Below are positions 35,494-44,260 of a stretch of 64,000 bases of DNA, in pieces. Under the pieces are notes generated by a model that had not been told where the DNA came from, searched no databases, and worked only from the letters and a program-made list of their open reading frames with translations. Positions within the stretch are counted from its first letter, which is position 1. Every line of letters starts with the position of its first letter. This stretch comes from Curtobacterium aurantiacum (GTDB lineage: Bacteria; Actinomycetota; Actinomycetes; Actinomycetales; Microbacteriaceae), in contig NZ_JAHEWN010000004.1 of the NCBI RefSeq assembly GCF_018598555.1, forward strand, positions 124,001 to 188,000, given 5' to 3'. The translations under genes and the position numbers were made by a program.

Positions 35494-35499
35494 AGTCTA
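35494..35499 (-). promoter_or_regulatory. -10 box of rnpB
   Basis: TAGACT on the minus strand, 8 bases before the predicted 5' end of the RNA. Confidence 0.6.
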
Positions 35500-35523
35500 C
35501 CCGGCTCCACGGTGCCTGACGAG

Positions 35524-35645
35524 AACGGGCGTACCTGGAGAGAACGGGCGTACCTGGAGAGAACGGGCGTGCCTGGCGAGAACGGGCGTACCTGACGAGA
35601 ACGGGCGTACCTGGTCGGAAGTTCCGACCAGGTACGCCCGATTCG
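35524..35645. repeat. 19-bp iteron array, locus 3
   Basis: GGGCGTACCT-type units start at 35527, 35546, 35565, 35584 and 35603 (exact 19-base period, spacer GGAGAGAAC). The last unit forms a perfect 19-bp hairpin with one loop base (35602-35620 with 35622-35640). It sits 3' of minus-strand ppgK and just upstream of the rnpB promoter. Confidence 0.88.
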
Positions 35646-35650
35646 ACCAG

Positions 35651-36406
35651 CTATGCCGAGACGCTGCGCGCGGCCAGGGTCGCGGCGCCGATGATGCCCG
35701 CGTTGTTGCGGAGCGTCGCCGGGATGATCTCGGCCTGCAGGTCGAGCAGCGGGAGGAACTCCTCGTACTGCTTCGAGACCCCGCCGCCGACGACGAACAG
35801 CTCGGGGGAGAGCAGCGCCTCGAGCGTCGAGTAGTACTTCTGCAGGCGCTTCGCCCAGTGCTTCCACGACAGGTCGTCGCGCTCCTTGGCGGCGAACGAG
35901 GCGCGCGACTCGGCGTCGTGTCCCTCGATCTCCAGGTGCCCGAGCTCCGAGTTGACGATGAGCACGCCGTCGTTGATGAGCGCGGTGCCGATGCCGGTGC
36001 CGAGCGTCGTCACGATGACCAGCCCGTCCTTGCCCTTGGCCGCACCGAACTGCTGCTCGGCGAACCCGGCGGCGTCGGCATCGTTGACGAAGTGGATGGA
36101 GCGGCCGAGTTCCTTCTCGAACAGCGCCTCGGCCTCGAAGCCGATCCACTTCTTCGACACGTTCGCGGCGGACATCGTCTTGCCGTCCCGCACGATCGCC
36201 GGGAAGCAGACGCCCACGGGGACGTCGTCGGCCGGTGCGAGCTCGCCGATGATCTCCTTCACCACCGCCGTGATGTCCTGGGGCTTCCCGCCCTCGGGCG
36301 TGGCCTTCTTGATGCGGTCCGTGGTCAGGGCGCCGGACGCGACGTCGACGATCGCGCCCTTGATGCCCGTACCACCGATGTCGACGCCGACTGCGAGGGA
36401 GGTCAT
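35651..36406 (-). CDS. ppgK: Polyphosphate glucokinase
   Basis: 251 residues from ATG 36406. ROK-family kinase: phosphate motif VGVDIGGTGIKGAIVD, NDADAAG, the polyphosphate/ATP-type loop TTLGTGIGTALI and ELGHLEIEG. It phosphorylates glucose with polyphosphate or ATP, as in mycobacteria. Length fits. It ends right at the hairpin of iteron array 3. Confidence 0.92.
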   Translation of the reverse strand: MTSLAVGVDIGGTGIKGAIVDVASGALTTDRIKKATPEGGKPQDITAVVKEIIGELAPADDVPVGVCFPAIVRDGKTMSAANVSKKWIGFEAEALFEKELGRSIHFVNDADAAGFAEQQFGAAKGKDGLVIVTTLGTGIGTALINDGVLIVNSELGHLEIEGHDAESRASFAAKERDDLSWKHWAKRLQKYYSTLEALLSPELFVVGGGVSKQYEEFLPLLDLQAEIIPATLRNNAGIIGAATLAARSVSA

Positions 36407-36482
36407 GAGGTTGTCGTGCCTTTCGGTTGCCTGCCGGAGGTGCCCGGTCAGGAAGAGGGTCCCGGTCCGGGAGCGGTCCCGG

Positions 36483-37346
36483 TCAGGAGACGGTGAGGAG
36501 CTCCGCGCCGCGTTCGGTGACGACGAGGGTGTGCTCGAACTGCGCGGTCCACGACTTGTCACGGGTCGAGACCGTCCAGTCGTCGGACCAGATGTCGGCC
36601 TCGATGCCACCGAGCGTGAGCATGGGTTCGATGGTGAACACCATGCCGGGTTCGATCACCGTGTCGTACTGCGGTGCGTCGTAGTGGGGGATGATCAGGC
36701 CGGAGTGGAACGCCCGACCGACGCCATGTCCGGTGTAGTCGCGGACGACGCCATAGCCGAAGCGCTTCGCGTAGGCCTCGATCGCGCGGCCGATCACGTT
36801 GACCTGCCGGCCCGGGGCGACGGCCTTGATGCCGCGACGCAGTGCTTCTTCGGTCCGGTTCACCAGGTCGGCCACCTCGGGCGCGGCCTGACCGACGACG
36901 AACGTGCGGTTCGTGTCGCCGTGCATGCCGTCCCGGTAGGCGGTGATGTCGATGTTGACGAGGTCGCCCTCCTGCAGCACGGTGTCGTCGGGGATGCCGT
37001 GGCAGATGACCTCGTTGAGGCTCGAGCAGAGCGACTTCGGGTAGCCGCGGTAGCCGAGCGTGGAGGGGTAGGCGCCGTGCGCGACGACGAACTCGTGCCC
37101 GATGCGGTCCAGCTCGTCGGTGGTCACGCCGGGGCGGATGGCCTCGCCGACGGCGTCGATGGCCTGCGATGCGATGCGCCCGGCGGCCCGGATGCGCTCG
37201 ACCTCGTCCGGCGTGTAGGTGTCACCGAGACCGTGCTCGTGGGGCTCGACCTTCCCGACGTACTCCGGACGCTCGATGTCCTTCGGGACGGCGCGGTGCG
37301 GGGAGATGCGGCCGGCGGTCAGGTGTCCGTGTTCGTCCCGGGGCAT
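36483..37346 (-). CDS. map: Methionine aminopeptidase, type I with N-terminal extension
   Basis: 287 residues from ATG 37346. The pita-bread fold has its five metal ligands in NIDITAYRDGMHGDTNRTF (two Asp), GHGVG (His), FTIEPM (Glu) and FEHT (Glu, His). The ~40-residue N-terminal extension (PRDEHGHLTAGRISPHRAVP) resembles the mycobacterial MapB type. It removes initiator Met. The upstream ATG at 37385 was rejected because a TAGAGT box lies between the two. Confidence 0.93.
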   Translation of the reverse strand: MPRDEHGHLTAGRISPHRAVPKDIERPEYVGKVEPHEHGLGDTYTPDEVERIRAAGRIASQAIDAVGEAIRPGVTTDELDRIGHEFVVAHGAYPSTLGYRGYPKSLCSSLNEVICHGIPDDTVLQEGDLVNIDITAYRDGMHGDTNRTFVVGQAAPEVADLVNRTEEALRRGIKAVAPGRQVNVIGRAIEAYAKRFGYGVVRDYTGHGVGRAFHSGLIIPHYDAPQYDTVIEPGMVFTIEPMLTLGGIEADIWSDDWTVSTRDKSWTAQFEHTLVVTERGAELLTVS

Positions 37347-37353
37347 GCGGACC

Positions 37354-37359
37354 ACTCTA
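37354..37359 (-). promoter_or_regulatory. Leaderless -10 box of map
   Basis: TAGAGT on the minus strand, 7 bases before ATG 37346. Confidence 0.6.
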
Positions 37360-37424
37360 GCCGCGGCGCGACGCGCCGAGCGCAACCGCCCCAGGGTGCG
37401 GCCCGACGGGGTGGGCGCGACTGC

Positions 37425-37469
37425 CTGGAGGCCCGGTGCCGGTCCGCCGGACCGGCACCGGGCCTCCAG
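37425..37469. repeat. GGAGGC-family palindrome in a divergent gap
   Basis: 21-bp stem, 3-base loop, core GGAGGCCCGGTGCCGG. It lies between the 5' ends of map and the small SPOR-like gene, where no transcript is expected to end, so it is not a simple terminator. Confidence 0.7.
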
Positions 37470-37482
37470 ACGGTTGCGTGGG

Positions 37483-37488
37483 TACGGT
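37483..37488 (+). promoter_or_regulatory. Leaderless -10 box
   Basis: TACGGT, 7 bases before ATG 37496. Confidence 0.55.
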
Positions 37489-37495
37489 GGGCGGC

Positions 37496-37675
37496 ATGAG
37501 CGAAGACCGCATCGAGTCCCAGTGGTGGTTCAACGACAAGACCGGCCAGGTCGAGCAGGGCCCGCAGTCCCCGCAGCGCGACCGCATCGGCCCGTTCGCG
37601 ACGCGCGAAGAGGCGCAGCACGCGCTCGACCGCATCGCCGCGAACAACGAGAAGTGGGACGCCGAGGACCGCTGA
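37496..37675 (+). CDS. Small SPOR-like protein
   Basis: 59 residues: QWWFNDKTGQVEQGPQSP, then IGPFATREEAQHALDRIAANNEKWDAED. This compact sequence is widely conserved in actinobacteria and commonly sits near map; databases sometimes mislabel it methionine aminopeptidase. It resembles a minimal SPOR domain. Cytoplasmic by sequence, role unknown. Full length. Confidence 0.85.
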   Translation: MSEDRIESQWWFNDKTGQVEQGPQSPQRDRIGPFATREEAQHALDRIAANNEKWDAEDR

Positions 37676-37771
37676 GCACCGCGGCGCGTCGCACGGACCC
37701 GCGCACACCGCCGGACCACTAGCCTGGGACGAGGCCCGCCAGCGGCCACCCGATACACGGAAAGGTCGTGC

Positions 37772-39109
37772 ATGGACAAGCAGACGGACTTCGTGCTCCG
37801 CACCATCGAGGAGCGCGGGATCAAGTTCATCCGACTCTGGTTCACGGACGTCATCGGGACGCTGAAGTCGGTGGCGATCGCCCCGGCCGAGGTCGAGGGT
37901 GCGTTCGCCGAGGGCATCGGGTTCGACGGCTCCGCGATCGAGGGCCTCACCCGTTCGTACGAGGCCGACGTCCTGGCCCACCCGGACCCCTCGACCTTCC
38001 AGATCCTGCCGTGGCGTGGCGAGATCGACCCCACCGCTCGGATGTTCTGCGACATCACGACGCCGGACGGGCAGCCCGCCGTGGCCGACCCCCGCAACGT
38101 CCTGAAGCGCACCCTGGCGCGGGCGAGCGACCGTGGGTTCACGTTCTACACGCACCCCGAGATCGAGTTCTACCTGCTGAAGAGCCGCGAGTGGAAGGAC
38201 GGCGGGCCGCAGCCCGTCGACCAGGCCGGCTACTTCGACAACGTCCCCGGCGGCAGCGCGCACGACTTCCGCCGCCGTTCGGTCCGCATGCTCGAGGACC
38301 TCGGCATCTCGGTCGAGTTCTCGCACCACGAAGCCGGGCCCGGGCAGAACGAGATCGACCTCCGCTACGCCGACGCACTGACGATGGCGGACAACATCAT
38401 GACCTTCCGCACCGTGGTGAAGGAAGTCGCGATCGAGCAGGGCGTGTACGCCACGTTCATGCCGAAGCCGATCTCGGGCCAGCCCGGTTCGGGCATGCAC
38501 ACCCACGTCTCGCTGTTCGAGGGCGACCAGAACGCCTTCTACGAGGCCGGCGGCCAGTACCAGCTGTCGCAGACCGCCAAGCACTTCATCGCCGGTGTGC
38601 TCAAGCACGCGCCGGAGATCACCGCGGTGACGAACCAGTTCGTCAACTCGTACAAGCGACTCTGGGGCGGCGACGAGGCCCCGTCCTTCGTCACCTGGGG
38701 CCACAACAACCGTTCGGCCCTGGTCCGCGTCCCGCTGTACAAGCCGAACAAGGGCCAGTCCTCGCGCATCGAGTACCGCGGCATCGACTCGGCGGCGAAC
38801 CCGTACCTGGCGTACTCACTGCTGCTCGCTGCCGGGCTCAAGGGCATCGAGGAAGAGTACGAGCTCCCCGCAGAGGCCGAGGACAACGTCTGGAGCCTCA
38901 GCGACTCGGAGCGCCGGGCCCTGGGCTACAGCCAGCTGCCCGCGAGCCTCGACCACGCCCTGAGCCTCATGGAGGACTCCGAGCTGGTGGCCGAGACCCT
39001 CGGCGAGCAGGTCTTCAACTTCGTCCTGCTCAACAAGCGGCAGGAGTGGAAGCGCTACCGCGACCAGGTCACCCCCTTCGAGCTCGACACCAACCTCGGC
39101 GCGCTCTAG
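37772..39109 (+). CDS. glnA2: Glutamine synthetase type I, GlnA2 class
   Basis: 445 residues. Motifs: GFDGSAIEGLTRSYEAD, PEIEFYLL, the ATP site SGMHTHVSLF and NNRSALVRVP. The adenylylation region reads NVWSLSDSERRALG, with Trp where GlnA1-type enzymes have the modified Tyr, so it should not be controlled by GlnE. It forms glutamine or a gamma-glutamyl amide in the cytoplasm; Streptomyces relatives include polyamine-specific copies. GGAAAGG precedes the start. glnE follows 36 bases later. Confidence 0.92.
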   Translation: MDKQTDFVLRTIEERGIKFIRLWFTDVIGTLKSVAIAPAEVEGAFAEGIGFDGSAIEGLTRSYEADVLAHPDPSTFQILPWRGEIDPTARMFCDITTPDGQPAVADPRNVLKRTLARASDRGFTFYTHPEIEFYLLKSREWKDGGPQPVDQAGYFDNVPGGSAHDFRRRSVRMLEDLGISVEFSHHEAGPGQNEIDLRYADALTMADNIMTFRTVVKEVAIEQGVYATFMPKPISGQPGSGMHTHVSLFEGDQNAFYEAGGQYQLSQTAKHFIAGVLKHAPEITAVTNQFVNSYKRLWGGDEAPSFVTWGHNNRSALVRVPLYKPNKGQSSRIEYRGIDSAANPYLAYSLLLAAGLKGIEEEYELPAEAEDNVWSLSDSERRALGYSQLPASLDHALSLMEDSELVAETLGEQVFNFVLLNKRQEWKRYRDQVTPFELDTNLGAL

Positions 39110-39145
39110 AACCGAGCGCCCAGACCCCTCGGGAGCACGTTCCAC

Positions 39146-42097
39146 ATGACCGGTCGGACGACGACGTCACGTTCGGAGCTGGCCCGACTGGGGTTCGCCG
39201 AGCTGTCGGAGAGCCTCGCTCGGGCTGTCGATCTGGAGGCCCGGTTCGGCCCCGACGTGCCGCTGCCGGTGGGCGGGTCTGCCGTGCTCTGGGGCGGCAC
39301 CGCCGACCCGGACGGCGCCTTGCGGATGCTCGAGCGGTTGCTCGAGCGCGCGCCGGAGGAGCTCCGCCCCGTCCTGACGGACGACGTGGCCACCGAGCGC
39401 CTGATCCACCTGCTCGGGGCGTCGATCGGCCTCGGCGAGTTCCTGCACCGGCGTCCCGCCGAGCTCGCCCTCTTGCTGGACCCGGTCGGAGCACCGTGGT
39501 CGCAGGAGCGGTACACGGCCTCGCTGACCGAGGCCGTCGACGGCGCGACAGGTGAGGACGCCCGGATGCGCCTGCGGGTGCGCTACCGCCGGCACCTCGC
39601 CCAGATCGCCCTGTACGACGTGCTGCACCCGGTGCCGACGGAGGCCTTCCCGGCGGTCGCTGCCGGGCTCGCCGACCTCGCCGGCGCCACCCTCGACGTG
39701 GCGGTCGACATCGCCCGGCGCGAGGTCCCGTTCCCCGCGGCCGAGGTGGCGGCGACCCCGCTCGCGGTGATCGCGATGGGCAAGGCCGGCGCCCGCGAGC
39801 TGAACTACGTGAGCGACGTGGACGTCATCTTCGTCACCGAGTCGACCGACGAGGTGTCCACCGACCGTGCCGTGCTCGTCTCCACCAGGATCGCGATCGC
39901 CGCCATGCACGCGATCACCGACCTCGCCGCCGAGCCCGCGCTGTGGGAGGTCGACGCGAACCTCCGGCCGGAGGGCAAGGACGGCGCCCTCGTCCGGACG
40001 CTCGAGTCGCACGTGGCCTACTACGAGCGCTGGGCGAAGGGGTGGGAGTTCCAGGCACTGCTCAAGGCCCGTCCGATCGCCGGGTCGGCCGACCTGGGGG
40101 AGCGCTACGCCGAGGCGGTCGCGCCGTTCGTGTGGAACTCGTCCACGCGGCCGGGGTTCGTCGAGTCGGTGCAGCGGATGCGCGAGCGGGTCACCGAGCA
40201 CATCCCGGACGCCGACGTCGACCGGCAGCTCAAGCTCGGCCCAGGCGGGCTGCGCGACGTCGAGTTCACCGTGCAGCTCCTGCAGCTCGTCCACGGGCGT
40301 GACGACGTGTCCGTGCGGGTCCGCTCGACGTTGGAGGCGATGGACGCCCTGACCGACGCGGGGTACGTCGGGCGCGCCGAGGCCGCTCGGTTCGGGCCGG
40401 ACTACGCCCTGCTCCGCGTGCTCGAGCACCGCATCCAGCTCCGCCGTCTGCAGCGGACGCACCTGATGCCCTCCGACGAGGAGGAGCTGCGGGTCCTCGC
40501 CCGGTCGAGCGGCGTCGCGGCGTCGGCCCAGGCCCTCGACGCCCGGTGGCGTGCCGTGAAGCTCGAGGTCCGCGGCCTGCACGAGCGCCTGTTCTACCGC
40601 CCCCTCCTGTCCGCCGTCGCCTCCACCGAGGACGAGATCGTCCTGACGAACGACCAGGTCGTCGACCGGCTCGCCGGTGTCGGGTTCGTCGACCCCGCCG
40701 GCGCCGTCCGGCACATCCGTGCGCTCACGCAGGGCACGAGTCGGCGCGCGGCGATCCAGCGCAACCTGCTCCCGGTGCTCCTCCGCTGGATGGCCGAGGG
40801 GCCCGCTCCGGACCGTGCGTTGCTGGCCTTCCGACGGTTGAGTGACGGCCTGGGGGAGTCGAGCTGGTTCCTCCGCATGCTCCGAGACTCGTCCGGTGCC
40901 GCCCACTCGCTCACCACCGTGCTGTCGGAGTCGGCGTTCCTGTCCGGGCTGCTCGAGCGCTTCCCGGAGGCCGTCGCCTGGCTCGACGAGCCGGAGTCGT
41001 TGCTGCGTCCGCGGCCGATCGACTCCCTGCTCGCCGAGATGACCGCGACCACCGCCCGGCACGGCAACGACGTCGACGGATCGGCCGCGCTGCTGCGTTC
41101 GGCACGGCGGCGGGAGACCCTGCGGCTCGGCATGGCCGCGGTGCTCGGGTCGCTCGACGTCGACGGGCTCGGGCCGGCACTGAGCGACGTCACCGAGGCC
41201 ACGTTGGCCGGTGCCCTCGCGCTCGCCCGCCGTGACGCCCCGGAGGGCTTCGAGTTCGGGATCATCGCGATGGGTCGGTACGGCGGTCGTGAGCTCGGCT
41301 TCGGTTCGGACGCTGACGTGCTGTACGTGTACCGCGCACCCGACCTCGCCCCGGAGGTGGCGTCCCGCACCGCCCAGACGATCGTGCGGGAGCTCAACCG
41401 CCTCACCGAGGACACGATCCACCCGCTCGACCTCGACATCGACCTGCGCCCGGAGGGCAAGAACGGTCCCGTCGTGCGCACGCTCGAGTCGTACGGCGCG
41501 TACTACGCCCGCTGGTCGCTCACGTGGGAGGCGCAGGCGCTCCTCCGTGCCCGCGGCGCGGTGGGCGACGCGCAGCTCCTCCGCGACTTCGAGCACCTCG
41601 CCGACCGGACCCGGTACCCGGAGCAGATCGACGACCACCAGGTGCGCGAGGTCCGCCGCATCAAGGCCCGCGTCGAGTCGGAGCGGCTGCCCCGCGGCGC
41701 CGACCCCGCCCGGCACCTCAAGCTCGGCCGGGGATCGCTCAGCGACGTCGAGTGGTTCGTGCAGCTCCTGCAGCTGCAGCACGCGCTCGAGATCCCGTCG
41801 CTCCGGACCACGTCGACGCTGGAGGCGCTCGACGCCGCGGTCGACGCCGGACTGGTCGGCGCCGAGGACGGCGAGCGGCTCGGGGCCGCCTGGCGCTTCG
41901 CGTCGCGGACCCGCAGTGCGCTCGTGCTCTGGTCGGGCAAGACCACCGACGTCCTGCCCGTCGACCGGGTGCAGCTCGAGGGCGTGGCGCGGCTCATGGA
42001 GTACCCGCCCGGGTCCGCGAGCCGCCTCGAGGACGACTACCTCGGCGTCACCCGTCGTGCCCGTCAGGTGTTCGAACGCGAGTTCTACGGGGCCTGA
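39146..42097 (+). CDS. glnE: Glutamine synthetase adenylyltransferase/deadenylase
   Basis: 983 residues, full length. The two nucleotidyltransferase cores are GKAGARELNYVSDVDVIFV (from ~212) and GRYGGRELGFGSDADVLYVY (from ~710), each with the G-S/D-D-x-D metal pattern and each followed by a helical GlnE domain (KLGPGGLRDVEFTVQLLQL and KLGRGSLSDVEWFVQLLQL). It attaches and removes AMP from glutamine synthetase; the target here is the GlnA1 at 47671. Cotranscribed with glnA2. Confidence 0.95.
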   Translation: MTGRTTTSRSELARLGFAELSESLARAVDLEARFGPDVPLPVGGSAVLWGGTADPDGALRMLERLLERAPEELRPVLTDDVATERLIHLLGASIGLGEFLHRRPAELALLLDPVGAPWSQERYTASLTEAVDGATGEDARMRLRVRYRRHLAQIALYDVLHPVPTEAFPAVAAGLADLAGATLDVAVDIARREVPFPAAEVAATPLAVIAMGKAGARELNYVSDVDVIFVTESTDEVSTDRAVLVSTRIAIAAMHAITDLAAEPALWEVDANLRPEGKDGALVRTLESHVAYYERWAKGWEFQALLKARPIAGSADLGERYAEAVAPFVWNSSTRPGFVESVQRMRERVTEHIPDADVDRQLKLGPGGLRDVEFTVQLLQLVHGRDDVSVRVRSTLEAMDALTDAGYVGRAEAARFGPDYALLRVLEHRIQLRRLQRTHLMPSDEEELRVLARSSGVAASAQALDARWRAVKLEVRGLHERLFYRPLLSAVASTEDEIVLTNDQVVDRLAGVGFVDPAGAVRHIRALTQGTSRRAAIQRNLLPVLLRWMAEGPAPDRALLAFRRLSDGLGESSWFLRMLRDSSGAAHSLTTVLSESAFLSGLLERFPEAVAWLDEPESLLRPRPIDSLLAEMTATTARHGNDVDGSAALLRSARRRETLRLGMAAVLGSLDVDGLGPALSDVTEATLAGALALARRDAPEGFEFGIIAMGRYGGRELGFGSDADVLYVYRAPDLAPEVASRTAQTIVRELNRLTEDTIHPLDLDIDLRPEGKNGPVVRTLESYGAYYARWSLTWEAQALLRARGAVGDAQLLRDFEHLADRTRYPEQIDDHQVREVRRIKARVESERLPRGADPARHLKLGRGSLSDVEWFVQLLQLQHALEIPSLRTTSTLEALDAAVDAGLVGAEDGERLGAAWRFASRTRSALVLWSGKTTDVLPVDRVQLEGVARLMEYPPGSASRLEDDYLGVTRRARQVFEREFYGA

Positions 42098-42646
42098 CGG
42101 GGCGCCTGGCCGACGCCTTGACGGGGCGCCCGGCGGGCCCCTGACAGGGTGCGACACGCCCGGGCGTCCTCCGAGCGGCCCGAGATGAGCAGCCATCGAA
42201 GGTGAATTCTGCGCGTCGCGCCGCGTCCCCCGATGTGACGTCGTTCGTACCCCTGTTCGAAGCGGCCTCCATGCTGTTACCGCACCGTGACCGGACTCCC
42301 ACCGGACCGCCAGGGGACCTTTTCCGGTGCCCCCCGAACTACCCGGTGACCACCCGCTGACCGGGGCTTTCCGGCTGAGGGAACCCGCGCCTCCACACCG
42401 CACCTGTCGCCCATCCGGGCCGCCACCGACGCATGATCGGTCCGCAGGAGTGCTGTCAGCACGACGGGGGACCACTCTGACCCGCCGAGAGGGGGACCAG
42501 TGTGTACCCCGTAACGCGCCCGTAACGCCCCCGGACGGGGGTCGCGTTGCGCGGTCGTCCAGGTTCTGCATCAATTGCATCACCCGAACCGGCCCTGATT
42601 CCCCGATGAAGCGGAATCTCCACCTCGAACGTTGAAGCAGGGATCA
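42098..42646. other. 549-base leader region before the exopolysaccharide operon
   Basis: No gene seen. It contains a direct repeat TGACGGGGCGCC (near 42097 and 42119), two GGGGGACCA copies (near 42464 and 42491), two CCCGTAACGC copies (near 42508 and 42518) and TGCATCAATTGCATCA (near 42569). The size and repeats suggest a regulated promoter and long leader. No known riboswitch class could be recognised. Confidence 0.5.
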
Positions 42647-44260
42647 GTGTTCACCTTCATTCTGCAGATCAGGCAGATGGTCGAAGGGCACCCCGAGTTC
42701 TACCTGTTCGCCGTGTACTCCGCGGTGATCTGGTTGCTCTGGTTGCTCAAGGTCGTCATCTCCGCCCGCTACCGCCCCTTCACCGGCACCTTCGTCGGTA
42801 CCACCAGCGTCGTCGTCCCGGTCGTGGACGAACCGCTCGACCTGTTCCGCGACGTCATCGGCCGCATGGTCGAGCAGCGACCAGGCGAGATCATCGTCGT
42901 CATCAACGGCGCCCGCAACGAGGCGCTGGAGGAGGTCTGCGACGAGTTCGCCCCGCTCGTCCGCTGGACCCACACGCCCATCCCGGGCAAGCGCAACGCC
43001 GTCAAGGTCGGCACCGAGATGTCGAACGGCGACATCACCGTGCTCGTCGACTCCGACACCGTCTGGACCCCCGGCGCGCTCGAGGAGCTCCTCAGGCCGT
43101 TCGCCGACGAGTCCGTCGGTGGCGTGACCACCCGGCAGCGCATCCTCGAGCCGGAGCGCAGCTGGATCACCCGCTGGGCCGACTGGCTCGAGAACTCGCG
43201 GGCGCTGTACTCGATGCCGGCGCAGAGCGTCCTCGGGCAGATCGGCTGCCTGCCCGGGCGCACCATCGCGTTCCGTCGGAGCATCCTCATGCGGGTGATG
43301 GACCGGTTCATGCACGAGAAGTTCATGGGCGTCTTCCTCGAGGTCTCCGACGACCGCACCCTGACGAACCTCACGCTCAAGGAGGGGTACCGGACGGTCT
43401 ACCAGTACACGTCGCTGGTCTACACGGACGCCCCGCTGCAGGTGAAGAAGCTGTTCAAGCAGCAGCTCCGCTGGGCCCGCGGCTCGCAGTACAACACGCT
43501 GCGGATGCTGCCGTGGATGCTCGGCCACGCCCCGATCCTGGCGGTGTTCTTCGTCACCGACATCATCCTGCCGTTCATGCTCTTCGGCGTGATCGCCGGC
43601 TGGATCTACCGGGCCTTCACGGGTCAGGGCGAGAACCTCTACCAGGGCATCCTGTCCCAGTACGGCTTCTCGACCGGCTTCGTCTACGTCGCGGCGCTCA
43701 TGGTGATCTCGAGCGTGCTGAGCATGGCGATCCGCCAGATGCGGCACCTCTCCGAGAAGCCGAGTGACTTCTTCCGCCTGCCGATGTTCATCATCGTGTC
43801 GACGTTCTTCCTGATGCCGATCCGGCTCATCGGCTTCTTCCGCCTGGCGCACGCGTCCGGTTGGGGGACCCGAGCCGGTGCCTACGCCGGTGGGCCGATG
43901 CAGGAGGACCCCGCGGACGCCGCCCAGCCGCTGTCCTCGACCGCGCAGATCCCGGTCAGCCCGATCGACGCGGAACGGGCCCGGGCGACCGGGTCGGCGT
44001 CGGCGGCCCCGATCGACACCGTCGACCAGGTGGCCGTGGACCGAGCGTTCGACGAGCTCTTCGGTGCCGACGCGGCGACCAACTCCACCACGACCGTGCT
44101 CGCCACCCGCCGCGAGGCCGCAGCCGCGGTCGCCCAGCAGGAGGCCCAGCGAGCAGCCGCGCCGGCCCCCGCCCGAGCCCGTCGCTACAACCCGTACGCA
44201 GCGATCCCGTACGTGATCGGCATCGCGATCTTCGCCCTGGAGGCGTTCCTCATTGTCTGA
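42647..44260 (+). CDS. Processive family-2 glycosyltransferase (cellulose/hyaluronan synthase-like)
   Basis: 537 residues from GTG 42647 (AGGGA just upstream; TTG 42632 is possible). A membrane helix (~12-32) precedes the GT2 domain. The catalytic motifs are LVDSDTVW (Asp135/Asp137), the acceptor/ED region and QQLRWARG (272-278), the QxxRW of processive synthases. Four C-terminal helices form the export channel. A ~110-residue Ala/Thr-rich cytoplasmic linker and a last helix (IPYVIGIAIFALEAFLIV) follow. It polymerises and exports a polysaccharide. No PilZ domain is seen. Overlaps the GH26 gene by 8 bases. Confidence 0.88.
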   Translation: MFTFILQIRQMVEGHPEFYLFAVYSAVIWLLWLLKVVISARYRPFTGTFVGTTSVVVPVVDEPLDLFRDVIGRMVEQRPGEIIVVINGARNEALEEVCDEFAPLVRWTHTPIPGKRNAVKVGTEMSNGDITVLVDSDTVWTPGALEELLRPFADESVGGVTTRQRILEPERSWITRWADWLENSRALYSMPAQSVLGQIGCLPGRTIAFRRSILMRVMDRFMHEKFMGVFLEVSDDRTLTNLTLKEGYRTVYQYTSLVYTDAPLQVKKLFKQQLRWARGSQYNTLRMLPWMLGHAPILAVFFVTDIILPFMLFGVIAGWIYRAFTGQGENLYQGILSQYGFSTGFVYVAALMVISSVLSMAIRQMRHLSEKPSDFFRLPMFIIVSTFFLMPIRLIGFFRLAHASGWGTRAGAYAGGPMQEDPADAAQPLSSTAQIPVSPIDAERARATGSASAAPIDTVDQVAVDRAFDELFGADAATNSTTTVLATRREAAAAVAQQEAQRAAAPAPARARRYNPYAAIPYVIGIAIFALEAFLIV

